64,000 nt of DNA, taken from NCBI GenBank assembly GCA_964036045.1, contig OZ038391.1, positions 44,279,621 to 44,343,620 of the forward strand, written 5' to 3'. Positions 1 to 10,906 of the stretch are shown piece by piece. The notes beneath the pieces were generated by a model, which worked only from the letters and a program-made list of their open reading frames with translations, searched no databases and had not been told where the DNA came from. Position 1 is the first letter of the stretch. Every line of letters begins with the position of its first letter. Source of the stretch: Eutreptiella sp. 'Long Island Sound 2002' (lineage: Eukaryota; Euglenozoa; Euglenophyceae; Eutreptiales; Eutreptiaceae). Both the position numbers and the translations under genes were made by a program.

Positions 1-422
1 GGCCTGGAGTCCGGGTGTAGCGGCATCTGGTGATAACCGTGTTTCAGGTCCAACACCGTGAAGATCCGCTTTTTCTGTTGCTTTTGGAGGATGGAGTCGA
101 TCAGGGGAAGCGAGTACGAGTCGTGCTCCGTTTGCTCGTTCAAACCCCTGTAATCCACCACCAACCTCCACTCGCCCTTCTCCTTCTTGGGCACGATGAA
201 GGCTGGGCTGGCCCACTCACTGTCGGAGGGTTCGATCCATCCCCGCTCAATGAACTCGGCCAACAGCTTCTTCATGGCCTCGGCCCGATCGCCCTGAAGT
301 TGGTACTCCCGATGACGATAGATCTTGGGGTTCGGCTTTAGCTTGATCCTCGCTGTGCCAAACCTCCCACGATCTGGAGGGTTCTTGTTGGCGACGCCAA
401 TGAATAGCCGCGTAGGCTTTGA
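1..422 (-). pseudogene. Element A pol: N-terminal reverse transcriptase, displaced into another frame
   Basis: This frame opens just after a TGA at 423-425 and runs off the left edge. It encodes typical Ty3/gypsy RT sequence: a lead-in KPTRLFIG, then ERGWIEPS, then WRLVVDYRGLNEQ, then FTVLDLKHGYHQMPLHPDSR, which holds the first catalytic Asp. The upstream protease/Dam-like frame runs on to a stop at 247 in a different frame, so one base has been gained or lost between about 250 and 422, most simply near 420. A programmed +1 shift cannot be excluded, but no recognised shift site is present. The rest of RT, RNase H and integrase lie outside the window. Confidence 0.85.
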
Positions 423-2208
423 TCAGCCTCTCCTTCAGCTCGGCGACCTTCGGGTTCTCCTGGGCCTCTTCAGCCGCTTGCTTCAGTATAGATACCACCG
501 ACCGCACTGCGGTATAGGCCTCTTCTGGATCCGATTCCGACTTCTCCTCGTCCGAGATGCCGTCTTCATCGTCGTGGGGTGCACTTCCCACCGATAATCT
601 TCGGAAATTTGCGGCCTCGGGCTGGTGACTGTCGCTATCGGCACCCATTCTTGGAAAGTCCCATGTTGGTGGGTCCGACCCAACCGGACCATCGTATTGG
701 TCCGCGATGTGATCCATGACCCTCGCCACGAACTCGTCCTTCTCGTACTTGCCGGTGACCAACATCTTGTCATCCCACCAATGCGGAGATGTGACCATGG
801 CTCGCCTCTTCTTGGCTGTCACACGGTCGTGCATCCCCATTCGCATGTAGTTGACGACGTCGTCGATCTCGGAGTGGGACAGGATGTCAATGCCATCCAC
901 TGGCTGATCCGTCCCCTCCTTGGGCTCAAACATGACCTTCATGGGCACCGCCTCCACCCTACGGATGAGTGCTTCATCACCTGTGGGCTGGGCTTGCGCC
1001 CCATCCACCAGGAAAGCCTTGGTACCCCACGCTTGACCCGGGGAGGGCATTGATACACCCTTGGCGTCGATGAACAACTCCTCCTCTGGCCCGAATGACA
1101 TCTCATTCAGGGTGATGGAGTCCAGCGTCGACTTGAGACCCTCCAGCGGACATGGGGTGGATCCTATGCCGGTTATGACCAGGATCCCCTTCGCCCTATC
1201 CGCGATGATCTTCTCCACCGTACGTCTGGTATTGTCCAGGGAGCCATGCCAATACATGGGTCCCCACTCCTTCAAACCCCAATGCCTGTGCCAGGCTGAG
1301 TCTCCTCGATGCCAATGCCTCCTACACTTCCGCAGAAGTGGGGCATCCCGGGAAGCGAAGACGTCCGTCTCGGGCCCTTCGGCTCCCAGCGTCTGGATCA
1401 TCCTGTCGTACACCTGCGGCGCCATTCCATACTCCGTGAGCTGAACTCCGCGGTCTCCTCTGGACTTGGCACCCACAGCTTGCACCGCTCCGACGATCCG
1501 ATCCTCTTCCTCAGCATTCCATTGGGATGATCCGCATGCATAGTCCGTGGACAGCCATGTGAGGCATTCATCATGCTCCCGGACCAGCGTTGCACGATGG
1601 GGAAGGGCTCCAATGGCGTTTGCCACCATGAAGTCATACCCGATGATCATATCCCAATCTGTAATGTCGGCCACATAGAAGTTCCCGGATAGAGTGCTTC
1701 TCTTCGCCTGATCAGGGCGGTTCGAGCGCTCATGCTCCCAGAATTCCATACTGATAGTGGCCTCATGGGTGCCCCCACCCATGATCTCTCCGTTGGCGAC
1801 CTTCAGGCGTACCGGTCTACGGCTGGGCTGCAGGAGTTCCTCCTTGAACACCCCTCTCCGGACCAGGCTCACCTGGGCGCCCGTATCCACCAACACATCC
1901 ACCACCTTCTCCTCTCGTCCGCACCGTACTCGCACTTTCAAGTGCGACTGCCGCTCGTCGCCATGAGGTGTATGGACGACTCTCACAGCATGCAACTCTA
2001 GCACGTCCGGGTGCATCAGGACTTCAAGGGTATGGTCACGGACGGTGTAGATCTTGGGTTGGTCCTGCCCGTCCACGGGGCTCTCCGTGGTCGCTCCTTC
2101 CTTCTTGCCATGTCCCGTACCCACATGTACCTCCCTTGGCAGGGCGCTCCAGGGGTTGGGAGTGGCGAAACTCAGTGGTTTTGGCTCCTCCGGAGCCTTC
2201 TCCGGCAC
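247..2208 (-). CDS. Element A pol: retropepsin plus Dam-like region
   Basis: The 653-residue frame (numbered from GTG at 2,206-2,208) is continuous upstream to the UAG at 2,290-2,292, so translation probably enters by readthrough and not by a new start. Residues 100-200 form an aspartic protease: VDTGAQVS at 107-114 and the WDMIIGYDF block at 185-193. Residues about 280-403 align with the Dam-like region of elements B and C: DVFASR at 282-287, MYW at 318-320, KII...K at 333-340, GILVITG at 341-347, AFLVDG at 398-403. The NPP(F/Y) methyltransferase motif is replaced by HGSL here, so catalysis is unlikely. Residues 420-610 are an acidic linker. The frame leaves RT near residue 596, where the RT frame takes over. 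Confidence 0.82.
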   Translation of the reverse strand: MPEKAPEEPKPLSFATPNPWSALPREVHVGTGHGKKEGATTESPVDGQDQPKIYTVRDHTLEVLMHPDVLELHAVRVVHTPHGDERQSHLKVRVRCGREEKVVDVLVDTGAQVSLVRRGVFKEELLQPSRRPVRLKVANGEIMGGGTHEATISMEFWEHERSNRPDQAKRSTLSGNFYVADITDWDMIIGYDFMVANAIGALPHRATLVREHDECLTWLSTDYACGSSQWNAEEEDRIVGAVQAVGAKSRGDRGVQLTEYGMAPQVYDRMIQTLGAEGPETDVFASRDAPLLRKCRRHWHRGDSAWHRHWGLKEWGPMYWHGSLDNTRRTVEKIIADRAKGILVITGIGSTPCPLEGLKSTLDSITLNEMSFGPEEELFIDAKGVSMPSPGQAWGTKAFLVDGAQAQPTGDEALIRRVEAVPMKVMFEPKEGTDQPVDGIDILSHSEIDDVVNYMRMGMHDRVTAKKRRAMVTSPHWWDDKMLVTGKYEKDEFVARVMDHIADQYDGPVGSDPPTWDFPRMGADSDSHQPEAANFRRLSVGSAPHDDEDGISDEEKSESDPEEAYTAVRSVVSILKQAAEEAQENPKVAELKERLIKAYAAIHWRRQQEPSRSWEVWHSEDQAKAEPQDLSSSGVPTSGRSGRGHEEAVGRVH

Positions 2209-2250
2209 CCGATGTGCCTTTGGTTTCTCAGGGATTCCACTGATTTTCGG

Positions 2251-2292
2251 AGGAGAGACCTCCGAGGTCCCACGCCCGTGGGGGCTCCTCTA
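2251..2292 (-). promoter_or_regulatory. gag-pol UAG junction with foldable RNA (element A)
   Basis: The stop codon is UAG at 2,290-2,292 in context GUC-UAG-AGG, and the pol frame continues without another stop. Directly after it, AGGAG (2,285-2,289) can pair with CUCCU (2,251-2,255). Inside lie two hairpins: CCCAC/GUGGG (2,278-2,282 with 2,269-2,273, loop GGGC) and ACCU/AGGU (2,265-2,268 with 2,258-2,261, loop CGG). This is a possible three-way junction. The pairings are read by eye; function as a readthrough stimulator is inferred from the parallel in elements B and C. Confidence 0.6.
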
Positions 2293-4433
2293 GACTTGAC
2301 TTCCCGCAGCCCCTTCCGGCTGCGATCCGCCAGGACTTTGTCCACCACGTTGCTGGGCTTTGAGTTCCTCCAACGACCTCAACATGTCCTCAGCAACTTC
2401 CTCGATCGACCTCACTCGTCGGTCCTGGCCAGGTCCACCACCATAGCCTCTTCCTCCGCCTTTTCCTTGGCCTTTGCCTTGGCCTTTTCCCCCGTCTCCA
2501 CCCTTCGCTTTCCAATCGGAAATCCGCTGCTCCTTGGGCTTCTTCTCGGGGTGGGCGGCGAAGTAGGCCTTCTTGTCCGCCTCGTACACCTTGCACTGAC
2601 GGTGGTCGTAGCATGGTTGTTTCCCTTGCCATAACATACCCAGCACCCGTCGTGCTGAGACCTGTACTCTCGGAACGAGAGCGGTGGGTTCCCGATCCTC
2701 CTTGGCTCTCTGCTCTTCTTGGGTCCCAGCTGGCTCCATCTGGACTGATCCTGCCCATGGTTCTTCACGTTATGCGCCACAAACGCGAAGAAATGGGCCT
2801 CCTCGTGATCCTCCCGGGACCCGGTCCAGTGGTCTTGGCCACTTCCACTTCCATCCTCCGCGGAGTTGGCCGTGTCCTCCTGGATCTCCCGATGATGGCG
2901 GTCTTCTCGGTGTCCTCGTTGTCCATGACCATGCCGATCTTGCACGTGGGCCTCGTTCTTCGCATTGAGCTTCAACTCCACCGTGATGTACTTCACGATC
3001 TCGTCCAGGCTCATGCGGGCGAAGATGACTTGCATCCTCAGCGGCTCCCCGCGCCTCCACTCCACGTTGTTGAGGCGCAGCAACCTTTGCTCCATGGAGT
3101 CCCCAAATACCTCCACGTACACGGCGTTCTTCAGGCCCAACATCCGGTTGGGTTCGCCCAGGTTCCTCCTGAAGAACTTCATGATACCCGCATGGGTATC
3201 CTCCGCCGCCATGATCCTCACCGCCACCCGCTTCTTGGCGCGCTTCTTCTCCTCGTCCTCCACTCTCCTCTTCCAGTTGCCGGGGAGGACGTCCTTCAGC
3301 AAGTGGCGGATCTCACTGGCCTCGTTCCAGTCTTCCACCAGCTTGAGGCATCTGCGGTACTTCCGCAGATACCGGTTCCACTCCCGGACCCGCAACTCAC
3401 CGCGGTCCAGCGGCAGTGGAATGGACCACAGGTCCTCCAGCTTCTGATTCGGAGCGTCCACCCGCTCCTCATCCTCCAACCACTGGAGGCAGGCCTGCTC
3501 CGTACGGATCAGTCCTTCCCGGATCTGATCCCGCAGCTCCTCCTTCAGGTCCTGCGCCAGCCGGTGTGGGAACGTCCGGCATACCCACTTGTCCCGCGGC
3601 GCTCCCCGCATCTCGCCGACGACCTCCTCGGCGAAGTCCTCCCAGTCCAGGATGAAGTCATCCAGGTTGGACGGGTTCCCGTCGTAATAGGGGATTTTGA
3701 TTCCCCTGAGGTCGTCAATCCTGATGGCGTCTCCGACGTCTCCAGCCACCACTCCACCGAGACGGATACCACCTGTGGCCGGGGGGTGTGAGTACACTCC
3801 CCGTACATCCCTCTCCTCCATGGAGTGCGGTCCAGTTGGGCCTGAACCCATGGGGTTTGGAATGCGGGAAGGACTTGCTCCATCGGCCGTCCATATCCCC
3901 GTATTGGGGTCCTTCGCCCACAGGTTTCCGCTTGGATGGCCTCGACCATGTCCGTCGGCGCTTCTAATGGTTCGCCCCTGCATGGTCTGGTTCTGGATCT
4001 CCATCTTCTCTTCCGCATAGACTACCATATTCGTCGTGATCGGTACATCCTGGGCGGCATGGGACATCTGTACCGTCAGGCTCCTCGGGTCCGTGGTTAC
4101 TCGCCCTTCCCGCATGGACCCAGCAGGTGCCGTGTGTTCCCCGAGCATTGTGGATTCGCTGAACATGGGAACAAACGGCAGCGCACCCGGGTCAACACGC
4201 GGAGGCGCGTAGGGTGCCTCTGCAGGGCCGCCCATGGGTTTATCCATGGCGCTCCTGAGGGTCTTAATCCACTCCACCAGCTCTGCCGCGGCCGGCTTTG
4301 CCGGGAGCTCCGGACCCGAGGCGAGGGGCTGTAGCTCCTCCAGCCTTTTCAGGCGTCCTGACATGTCCTCCACCAGGTGGAGGAGGCTGTCCACCACTCG
4401 CTGCTGCTTCTCCAGGGCCAGCTCCAGATTCAC
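2290..4433 (-). pseudogene. Element A gag: Gag domain and zinc-knuckle tail (frameshifted)
   Basis: The main frame (4,433 to 2,412) starts in a coiled coil that continues from the upstream frame. A Gag core follows around residues 245-400 (IPYYDGNPSNLDDF, then a helix-rich stretch with paired Trp/Arg), then a His/Arg-rich linker and CWVCYGKGNNH, the start of a Cys-His knuckle. Just after the knuckle (about 2,600-2,625) sense continues in a second frame, 2,739 to 2,290: DHRQC, then a Lys/Gly-rich basic tail and an acidic end stopping at the UAG of 2,290-2,292. That second frame is the one shared with pol. One indel thus splits the knuckle. The start at 4,433 is GTG and is not a real start; it sits immediately after a TGA of the upstream frame. 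Confidence 0.8.
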
Positions 4434-5404
4434 CGGTACCGGTCCCGTTCCGCTCGCAGCTCCTCCATGTCTTTCTCCGCGGCCGACTGGTCGTCCAGGA
4501 TCCCCGCGACGTCCTCCTCTAGACCGTCCTTGGCGTTGTCCAGGCGGTCAAGGCGATGCACGATGGCGTCCATCCCCATCTTCGGGTACTTGCCCATGAG
4601 GAAGGACACGTGCTCGCAGTGGCACGCAGCGTGCTTTCCGCCGGATTCAGCGCATCCCGCGGTTCCCGGCACCTCAGACTCATCACCCATAGGCGTATCG
4701 CCTATGGCGTCTGTCTCTGGTCCCGTGTGCCGGGGCACAGGTGCCGTCCGGGCCCTGGCTGGCCTCTCCAAGCCCTCGGCATCGTGCTTCAGGGCGGGCT
4801 CGGGGGCCGTGTGCGCCCTGGCGATCGGCGCGGACATCTCCGACTCCGAAGGTGGCTCGTAGGCTGTCCGATAGCCCTCGGAGTGCCCCTCGGATTCCCA
4901 CAGCCTGACCGGGCTGGGGTCCGTGTCCATAGCCCCGGCGTCCTTTGCCGCGGACTTGGGTGACCAGCGCTTCCGGTAGCGCCGGACCCGTCCTCCACTG
5001 CTGCCTGAATGGCAGGCCTCGTCAGAGTCCTCCGCAGCAGAGCGGAGGTTGCATGCCTTTCGGCAGCGACGCTCACACATGGAGACCAGGTCCTCCATGT
5101 CACGTCCTCCTCTTCCCGACTGTCGTACTTCTCTTCGGGCTTCAACTTCCGGAGTTCGCCATGCTCTTGAACGTCTCGGTTCGTCTATGGCTCCAATCTA
5201 CGGCGTGGTCTCCGCGGAGTCCACAAAACGCACCCGGGGCGTACTTGGGCAGGGCTCATAAGGGCCCAAGTCCCCGGGTCGGCGGTTGGTAGGGGCAGCA
5301 GGTAATCCTCTGCTACCATAAAGAAGGTCCCTACCAGGACCGGCCCCCGCTGTGCCCCTTCCGCCTGTTACCCCTGCTGATTTACTCCGGATCAACGATT
5401 GCAT
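4430..5404 (-). pseudogene. Element A gag: N-terminal part, in pieces
   Basis: Three pieces are visible. The first frame opens upstream of the PBS (listed start 5,404), reads through it as LYGSRG, and ends at a TAG near 5,198-5,200. A short middle piece (KLKPEEKYDSREEEDV) lies in another frame around 5,105-5,150. The third frame, 5,098 to 4,430, carries CERRC, then a His/Cys cluster CHCEH followed by a long coiled coil, and ends at a TGA directly before the next gag frame; loss of a single G at about 4,432 explains it. The Cys cluster plus coiled coil recurs in the Gags of elements B (CGCPRC) and C (CPADCSC). That gives this fragmentary region support as genuine former coding sequence. Confidence 0.65.
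5306..5318 (-). promoter_or_regulatory. Primer-binding site of element A (initiator tRNA-Met)
   Basis: On the minus strand TGGTAGCAGAGGA lies directly inside the presumed 5' LTR end. It is complementary to a tRNA 3' end CCUCUGCUACCA, which is the 3' end of the initiator tRNA-Met known from many eukaryotes. The same PBS core is at 42,368 and 59,088. It is read in frame by gag as GSRG. Confidence 0.85.
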
Positions 5405-5850
5405 TTCTCAAAATCCTCAAAGTCCAAGGTCCAAAATCCAAAAATATAGAAAATGTAATCCTCCTTCAACCCTGAACAGCAACCAGATCCCACAAATACA
5501 GCAATAGCCCAATTTACAATCCAAATCAGGCTGCGGGCTTCCGTTCAGCACACCGGTCGTCTCACGGTGGCGGGCATGTACAAGAATTGCACCAAAGAGG
5601 AAAGCCCTGAAATTGGCATATGAACACAAATAAAGCAAAGTTGGGGAAAGAGGTAAACATACACATTCATAACCATAAACCCCTCATTCCCTGGTCTCAA
5701 GACCTTTCCTTGACTCACCAACATATTGCCCTGAACCAGGTCAAATGAGATGGCTGAATGCCATGTATCACAAGTCACTACACAAACCCCAAAAATGTGT
5801 TCACTCCCAAGCCTATATATCCTAGCCCAATAGGGGAGGTGGCGTGTCAT
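5319..5850 (-). repeat. Presumed 5' LTR of element A (inner part; outer border unknown)
   Basis: The segment immediately outside the PBS must be LTR. It contains a TATA-like GATATATAGG on the minus strand near 5,815-5,825, some 400 bases upstream of the gag opening, comparable with TATA-like stretches in the LTRs of B and C. The second LTR lies outside the window, so the distal border cannot be placed by comparison; 5,850 is only a minimum. Confidence 0.5.
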
Positions 5851-7499
5851 GGCCTAGAGTGGCACTCGGGACCATGCCCTACCCTGACATAACCTTGGTT
5901 GGACTTGGAGTCGAATGGGCTTGGAGATATGCCCCATGAGTTTGAACTCATAACATGCCAAAAAACTGCCAATTCACACCATATTGGCCATATATCAAAT
6001 ATATGCTCAAAATTGAGGTTATCACTTATCCGAAGGCTCAAAGCATGCATGGAATCGAAGTCTAGCATTCATGGAGGATAGAGACCAAAGGCCAATGCCC
6101 ATGTACATCCCCAGTTTACCCTCGAAACCCCTTCGGATATGGGCGCCACGCACTGCCCAAGTCAGCCCATGATCTTGAGACCAATTCTAGTGATCCTTCG
6201 TGCGCCAAGCCAAATGGGGTACGCGATCCGGCATATGGTGGTGTTCAACTCCAAAGCATATGCCAACATATGAACAACATACCATGGTTCGACTCTCCAT
6301 AGGCTTCTTGCTGTTTGCCGACCAGGTAAGTACACAAAACGGAAAAATGAGCAAAAATTGAGGTCAAAAACATGAAAATATGACCAAATACAAAGTTGTC
6401 ATGATAGTATATCTCTATGCTCACCCATGATATCCGCTCATGATTCAATACACAAATGATTGGAACCATTTGCCAACAATTCCCCCACTTGGATCCCCAA
6501 TCGGGCGCATGGAGATACCTTCGCCACTCGTATCTACATGCCCCATGAAAATGGGAGTGCACTCATGGATCTCTTTGCCAAACGTACCATGAGCAATACA
6601 TACGCGGTAGACTCGGTCTAGCGCTTTGAATTCCACAATTGGGACATGGGCAAAGCCCTTGTCACGTGTGGCTCCCCATCTCTTCGGCCACATGAAGATA
6701 TATAACATGGGCGTAAGCATATCAAGACATATACCATGCATATAACACATACCCTCAAATAGTGGCTCCCACCATGGTATGCCATGCCCCTCCATGGACA
6801 TAACTTCACGTTAAAAATACGTGGGATCCCAAGGAAAGTATCTATGCAACCCCAACACTCATGCGGTACACTCGAAAGTCCCACTAAAATATTCGGTCAC
6901 ACGGTCCAACAGTTATATATCATTTTATACCCTCTTGACCCTTATCCCTTGCAACACCGGGCATGTGTACGCACCAAAGGCGTTTGATGCTTCCTAAATT
7001 AAGTTGAGACCAAGGCGCTTGCAACGCAACCTTCCTTATTCTCTTTCCTCACACTCGCTCGTAGATATGGCCCTTCCAAGTGGTCCCGCGATTCACTTTT
7101 GTTTCCCTTATATCTCCAAGTCAAATCGGTGGCAAGTATAAGGGAAACCTGATTCGGGCATAGGGAAAAGAGTGTGACCACTCGAAGAAGTCCAAATCAA
7201 GTGCGGCGATGTCGAAGTCGAAAATCCGATTTCGACATCGCGAAAAATTCAGATTAAAATTTCGAGTGCTTATTTAGAAAATTGCGGAAGCAACGAACCC
7301 TTTGCTGATGAAATCTGACCCTTCAACGGAGTATCGGCCAAAATATCTGGAAATAACAGTTAACCAATCGGTTAACGCAAAATCGCGAGCCAACTGACGG
7401 TCACCGATACATTGACCATCAGAACAAAAGGCTGAAAAATTACGGAAACATCATGATAATAAAACCCTGTTGATTCCTGATATTCTGATATATAAATCT
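5851..7499. other. AT-rich stretch without supported gene
   Basis: No conserved protein, RNA gene or repeat copy elsewhere in the window was recognised. It could be the rest of the element A LTR or its flank. Short open frames in both directions are rich in Cys, His and Trp and look non-coding. Confidence 0.5.
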
Positions 7500-8469
7500 C
7501 AGCTGGCGGCGCCTCGGTACTGAATGTGGCCGCTCACAGCTGGAATGGCCAAACCTATCACACTATCACATCGGGTTAGTTCAGATGGATGGGAGAGTAT
7601 GATATCAGCCAATGGCGGCTTGCCGGCACATAGATACACACCCCAAGTGACCCCAAGATGGCCACGGGGGTCCGAACCGGCTTCAATGGGACGCGCCCCC
7701 AGAACCCTGAGCCGCGCCTGGCGACAGGTCTTACCGCAACGACCCGGTGGCACACAGCCGCGCAACACACCCCAGCAACACCTGACGGTCCGACAAACCG
7801 ACGAGACGGACGTCAACATGCCCCACACATGCAACAGATGCCCGGAGAGTGAAGGCCAGCCTTCGCAACCCGTGGTGTCAAGCACGCACGGGAACCCCAC
7901 GACTTCCTCCTACAACCCCCCGGGCGAGGGCCACGCTTCTCGGACCCCGCGACCCACCTGCAGCAGGGAACGGGGCGGCGCCAGGCCCGGACCCGTCCAC
8001 CCGCCTCACCCTCCTCTCCCGCGAGTCGAATCCACAAGGGGCCGGGCAAAGGGCCCGGCCAAATACGCGGAACCCGCGGCCGGGCCGATAACCACAAGAA
8101 TGTTAACGAACCACCGGCCAGAGTATTACCGTCCAGGGCGAGCATCCGGAGATAAGTGCACTGCAGGGACCAGCGCGCACCTCCGCCGGGGAGTTGAGCG
8201 CCTGAGACGCATAAGGCTACGACAAGTATAACCTATGTCAATGGTACGACGGGCACACCCCCCGCAGACAGTTAACAGCGTCCATGAGAGGGAGGGGGGC
8301 TGCAACACTACCCGGTACTCCTGTCCTCCACAACCCTACCCGGGGCATGCGGGGGGCCACAAGCTCACCACACGGGGCCGCGCCGACCCCCCCGCCAACA
8401 GGCACGGGTGTGTTACGCCGAGCCCAACCCGCCACGTCGGACGGAGCGTCCCGACACCACAGCACAAGC
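7500..8469. other. GC-rich segment with an uncertain open frame
   Basis: Composition changes sharply to GC-rich near 7,500, just after a TATA-like GATATATAAA (7,488-7,497). A 235-codon open frame runs on the plus strand (7,524-8,231). Its Pro/Arg/Thr/Gly composition matches what the base composition alone would give, and I see no domain, so I do not call it a gene. Confidence 0.4.
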
Positions 8470-10470
8470 CGAGGCACCCTAACCATCCTAGCCACCACAC
8501 CCGGCACCATGACACAGACACGCCAGCGGAATGACCCGCAACGCACGACACGAAAAGGCGCACGGCAGACAGACAGGCACGAGCACGAGCACAGCACCAC
8601 CGAGCTGGAGCAACGCCCTGGGGCTCCCATGGGGAGCACAGGGACACACCGAGGGGACCGGCGGGGCCGTGCCACCGACGGGGGGTGTACATATGAGTGG
8701 CACAAGCAAAACTGGAAGTACGGCTACGGAGCACCGCGAAATACCGGATAATGGATTGTGCATGCAACACTGCCAGGGCGGGGCAGGGAACAGGGCACCG
8801 ACAGGGGGAAAAAACTTTTTTACAGCGGTCCGACCACTTGTCATGGCTTTTCTCCCCCGCGGCGGGCGGGCGGCGCACAGTACAAACGTACCGTGCCGGC
8901 CCCACACACCTGGCACCGACCAACATTGCAACAAGCGGCACACCCGCACACAACAAATCCGACTGCGCGAACGCCCGCTGCGACGACAAGAAACGAACGC
9001 CGAACACACCAACCAAGAGGCGACTAACACGACCACACACCGCCAGAACCACTACAGCGGACGCAACGTGACCGTGAACAGACCGCGCGCGCACCGACCA
9101 GCGCCAAGCTGGCCGGGCGTGCATGGGCCGGTGCGAGAGCGACGACCAACGAGCTAGCGACACCGTAGCGAGCCGCGCCCCCCGACCACCATGGCCACAA
9201 GCACAGAGGAACACTGCGACTCTACCGCTGCGGACGCGGCCCACGAACGTTCCCAAACTACACTACACGACACTTGTACAAACCAAGACGCCACAAACCG
9301 ACGCAGACACAAACGTGCTGGCCGAACGGGCAGGATTGGACGATGAGACCACCGGCAGCAGCGCAACGGAACCCACACGAACCCGGCCGACCCTGAGGCG
9401 GCCACGACAACCACGCACCAACCACACCACAGCTGCAGCCACCACTTGACCGTAAGCAGACCACACGCAAGCCGGCCAACGCCGAACCAGCCAGGCGTGC
9501 ACGGGTCGAAACGGAAACGGCGCCCAACGGGTTGGCAACACCGTGGTGCGCCACGCCCACTGACGATCGTACCCACCAACACAGCAGAACACCAAAACGC
9601 TGCCAATACAAACGCGACCAACCAACGGTAACAAACTACACAACACTACACTTGGACAAACCACGACGCCACTGACCAGCACTGACACGGACATGCCAGC
9701 TGCATAAACAACATGCGGCGGAACCACCACCGGCAGCAGCGCAACGGAACCCACGCAAACCAAGCCAACCATAAGGCGGCCAAGACGACCGCGAACAAAC
9801 AACACCGCAGCTGCAGCCGCCACTTGACCGTAAACAGACTACACGCAAGCCGGCCAACACCAAACCAGCCAGGCGTGCACGGGTCGAAACGGAAACGGCG
9901 CCCAACAGGTTGGCAACATCGTGGTGCGCCACGTCCACCGACGATCGTAGCCACGAACACAGCAGAACACCACAACGCTGCCAATACAAACGCGACCAAC
10001 CAACGGTAACAAACTACACAACACTACACTTGGACAAACCACGACGCCACTGACCAGCACCGACACGGACATGCCAGCTGCATAAACAACGTGCGGCGGA
10101 ACGACCACCGGCAGCAGCGCAATGGAACCCACGCAAACCAAGCCGACCATGAGGCGGCCAAGACGACCGCGAACCAACAACACCGCAGCTGCAGCCGCCA
10201 CTTGACCGTAAACAGACCACACGCAAGCCGGCCAACACCAAACCAGCCAGGCGTGCACGGGTCGAAAACGGGAACGGCGTCCAAAGGGTTGGTGACACAG
10301 TGGTGCGCCACGTCCACCGACGACCATGCCCACGAACAAAACTTGGCTCTACCACCACGCAACCGACCAACCTACATTAACAAACTACACCGCAACCGTA
10401 CCATACGACCGACCAACCGGCCACAACGGCCTACTTCGAACCCCCAGCCCCCCGGGAGAGCGCAAGCTCC
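8470..10470. repeat. Strand-asymmetric, T-poor segment
   Basis: About 2 kb in which the plus strand is rich in A and C and nearly lacks T. For example there are 4 T in 9,481-9,540 and 2 T in 9,841-9,900. Stop codons are consequently rare, so long open frames on both strands here are compositional artefacts. The 378-bp tandem array occupies its right part. Confidence 0.7.
9067..10340. repeat. 378-bp tandem repeat, about 3.4 copies
   Basis: Anchors recur at exact 378-base steps: ACTTGACCG at 9,444, 9,822 and 10,200; ACCGGCAGCA at 9,351, 9,729 and 10,107. The first unit (9,067-9,443) is more diverged, the next two are close, and the last breaks off near 10,340. The period is a multiple of three, so open frames repeat in step, but the deduced peptides look non-coding. 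Likely satellite or minisatellite DNA. Confidence 0.9.
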
Positions 10471-10906
10471 ACCGAGTCAGGAGGTGTGAGTGTGCGCCAC
10501 GGCATGCGAGTCCCGTAGCACGTGCTTCTTCAAGTCGCCTCACACCTACTGAAAACCAACCCAGGTGGGGGTGCCTGCAGGACAGGGCCTTTGGCCTGGC
10601 TCCGGGCCCCTGGGCCCCAGAATCCGGAGGTTGATGAGGATGTGCGATGGGACCCTCCCCCACGTATCATCCGCCCGAAGGAGAGGAATGTGAGACTTCG
10701 GTCGAACATGGGTTACCTCTCTGGGCAGAACCCGCTGTAGGGTACTGCTCGCGGCGACCGCGCCCTTCCCCCATGTGGGGGAGCCGCTTTGTGGGGGCAC
10801 GTGAAGTAGGGCCGTGGGTGGGTGAGCAAAAGCCCCTTGGTAAGTCCCCCCTGCGGGGCAACCCCAGTCCCGAGTCGACCTACCTACCTACTACCTGTAT
10901 GAAGAG
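10341..10906. other. Upstream region of the two-exon gene
   Basis: GC-rich. It holds a CCCCC-ATGT-GGGGG hairpin (10,768-10,781) and a perfect splice-donor-like GGTAAGT at 10,839-10,845. The latter could mean that the downstream gene has a further 5' exon. No promoter motif is convincing. Confidence 0.35.

Larger units (their letters stand above)
1..5404 (-). mobile_element. Element A: Ty3/gypsy-type LTR retrotransposon, 5' part (continues beyond left edge)
   Basis: Read on the minus strand, the order is PBS (5,306-5,318), gag, an in-frame UAG, protease, a Dam-like region and the start of reverse transcriptase, which runs off the window. The Gag zinc knuckle, the DTG protease motif and RT blocks (VVDYRGLN, TVLDLKHGYHQMP) establish the class. 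The 3' LTR is not in the window, so age and exact length are unknown. Reading-frame breaks near 5,100-5,200, 4,432, 2,600-2,625 and 250-422 indicate a damaged copy or sequence errors. The domain order and UAG junction match elements B and C although the proteins are strongly diverged, so this is a separate family and not a duplicate. Confidence 0.9.

Noticed and set aside
7524-8231. 235-codon open frame in the GC-rich segment
   Set aside because: Low-complexity Pro/Arg/Thr composition expected from base composition; no domain.
8336-9256. 306-codon minus-strand frame, with overlapping long frames
   Set aside because: A consequence of the T-poor plus strand, which removes stop codons; the peptides are Val/Cys/Arg-rich noise.
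9067-10340. 378-bp tandem array as a CRISPR array or repeat protein gene
   Set aside because: Units are far too long and contiguous for CRISPR, the DNA is eukaryotic, and the deduced peptides differ in quality between frames with no natural protein pattern.
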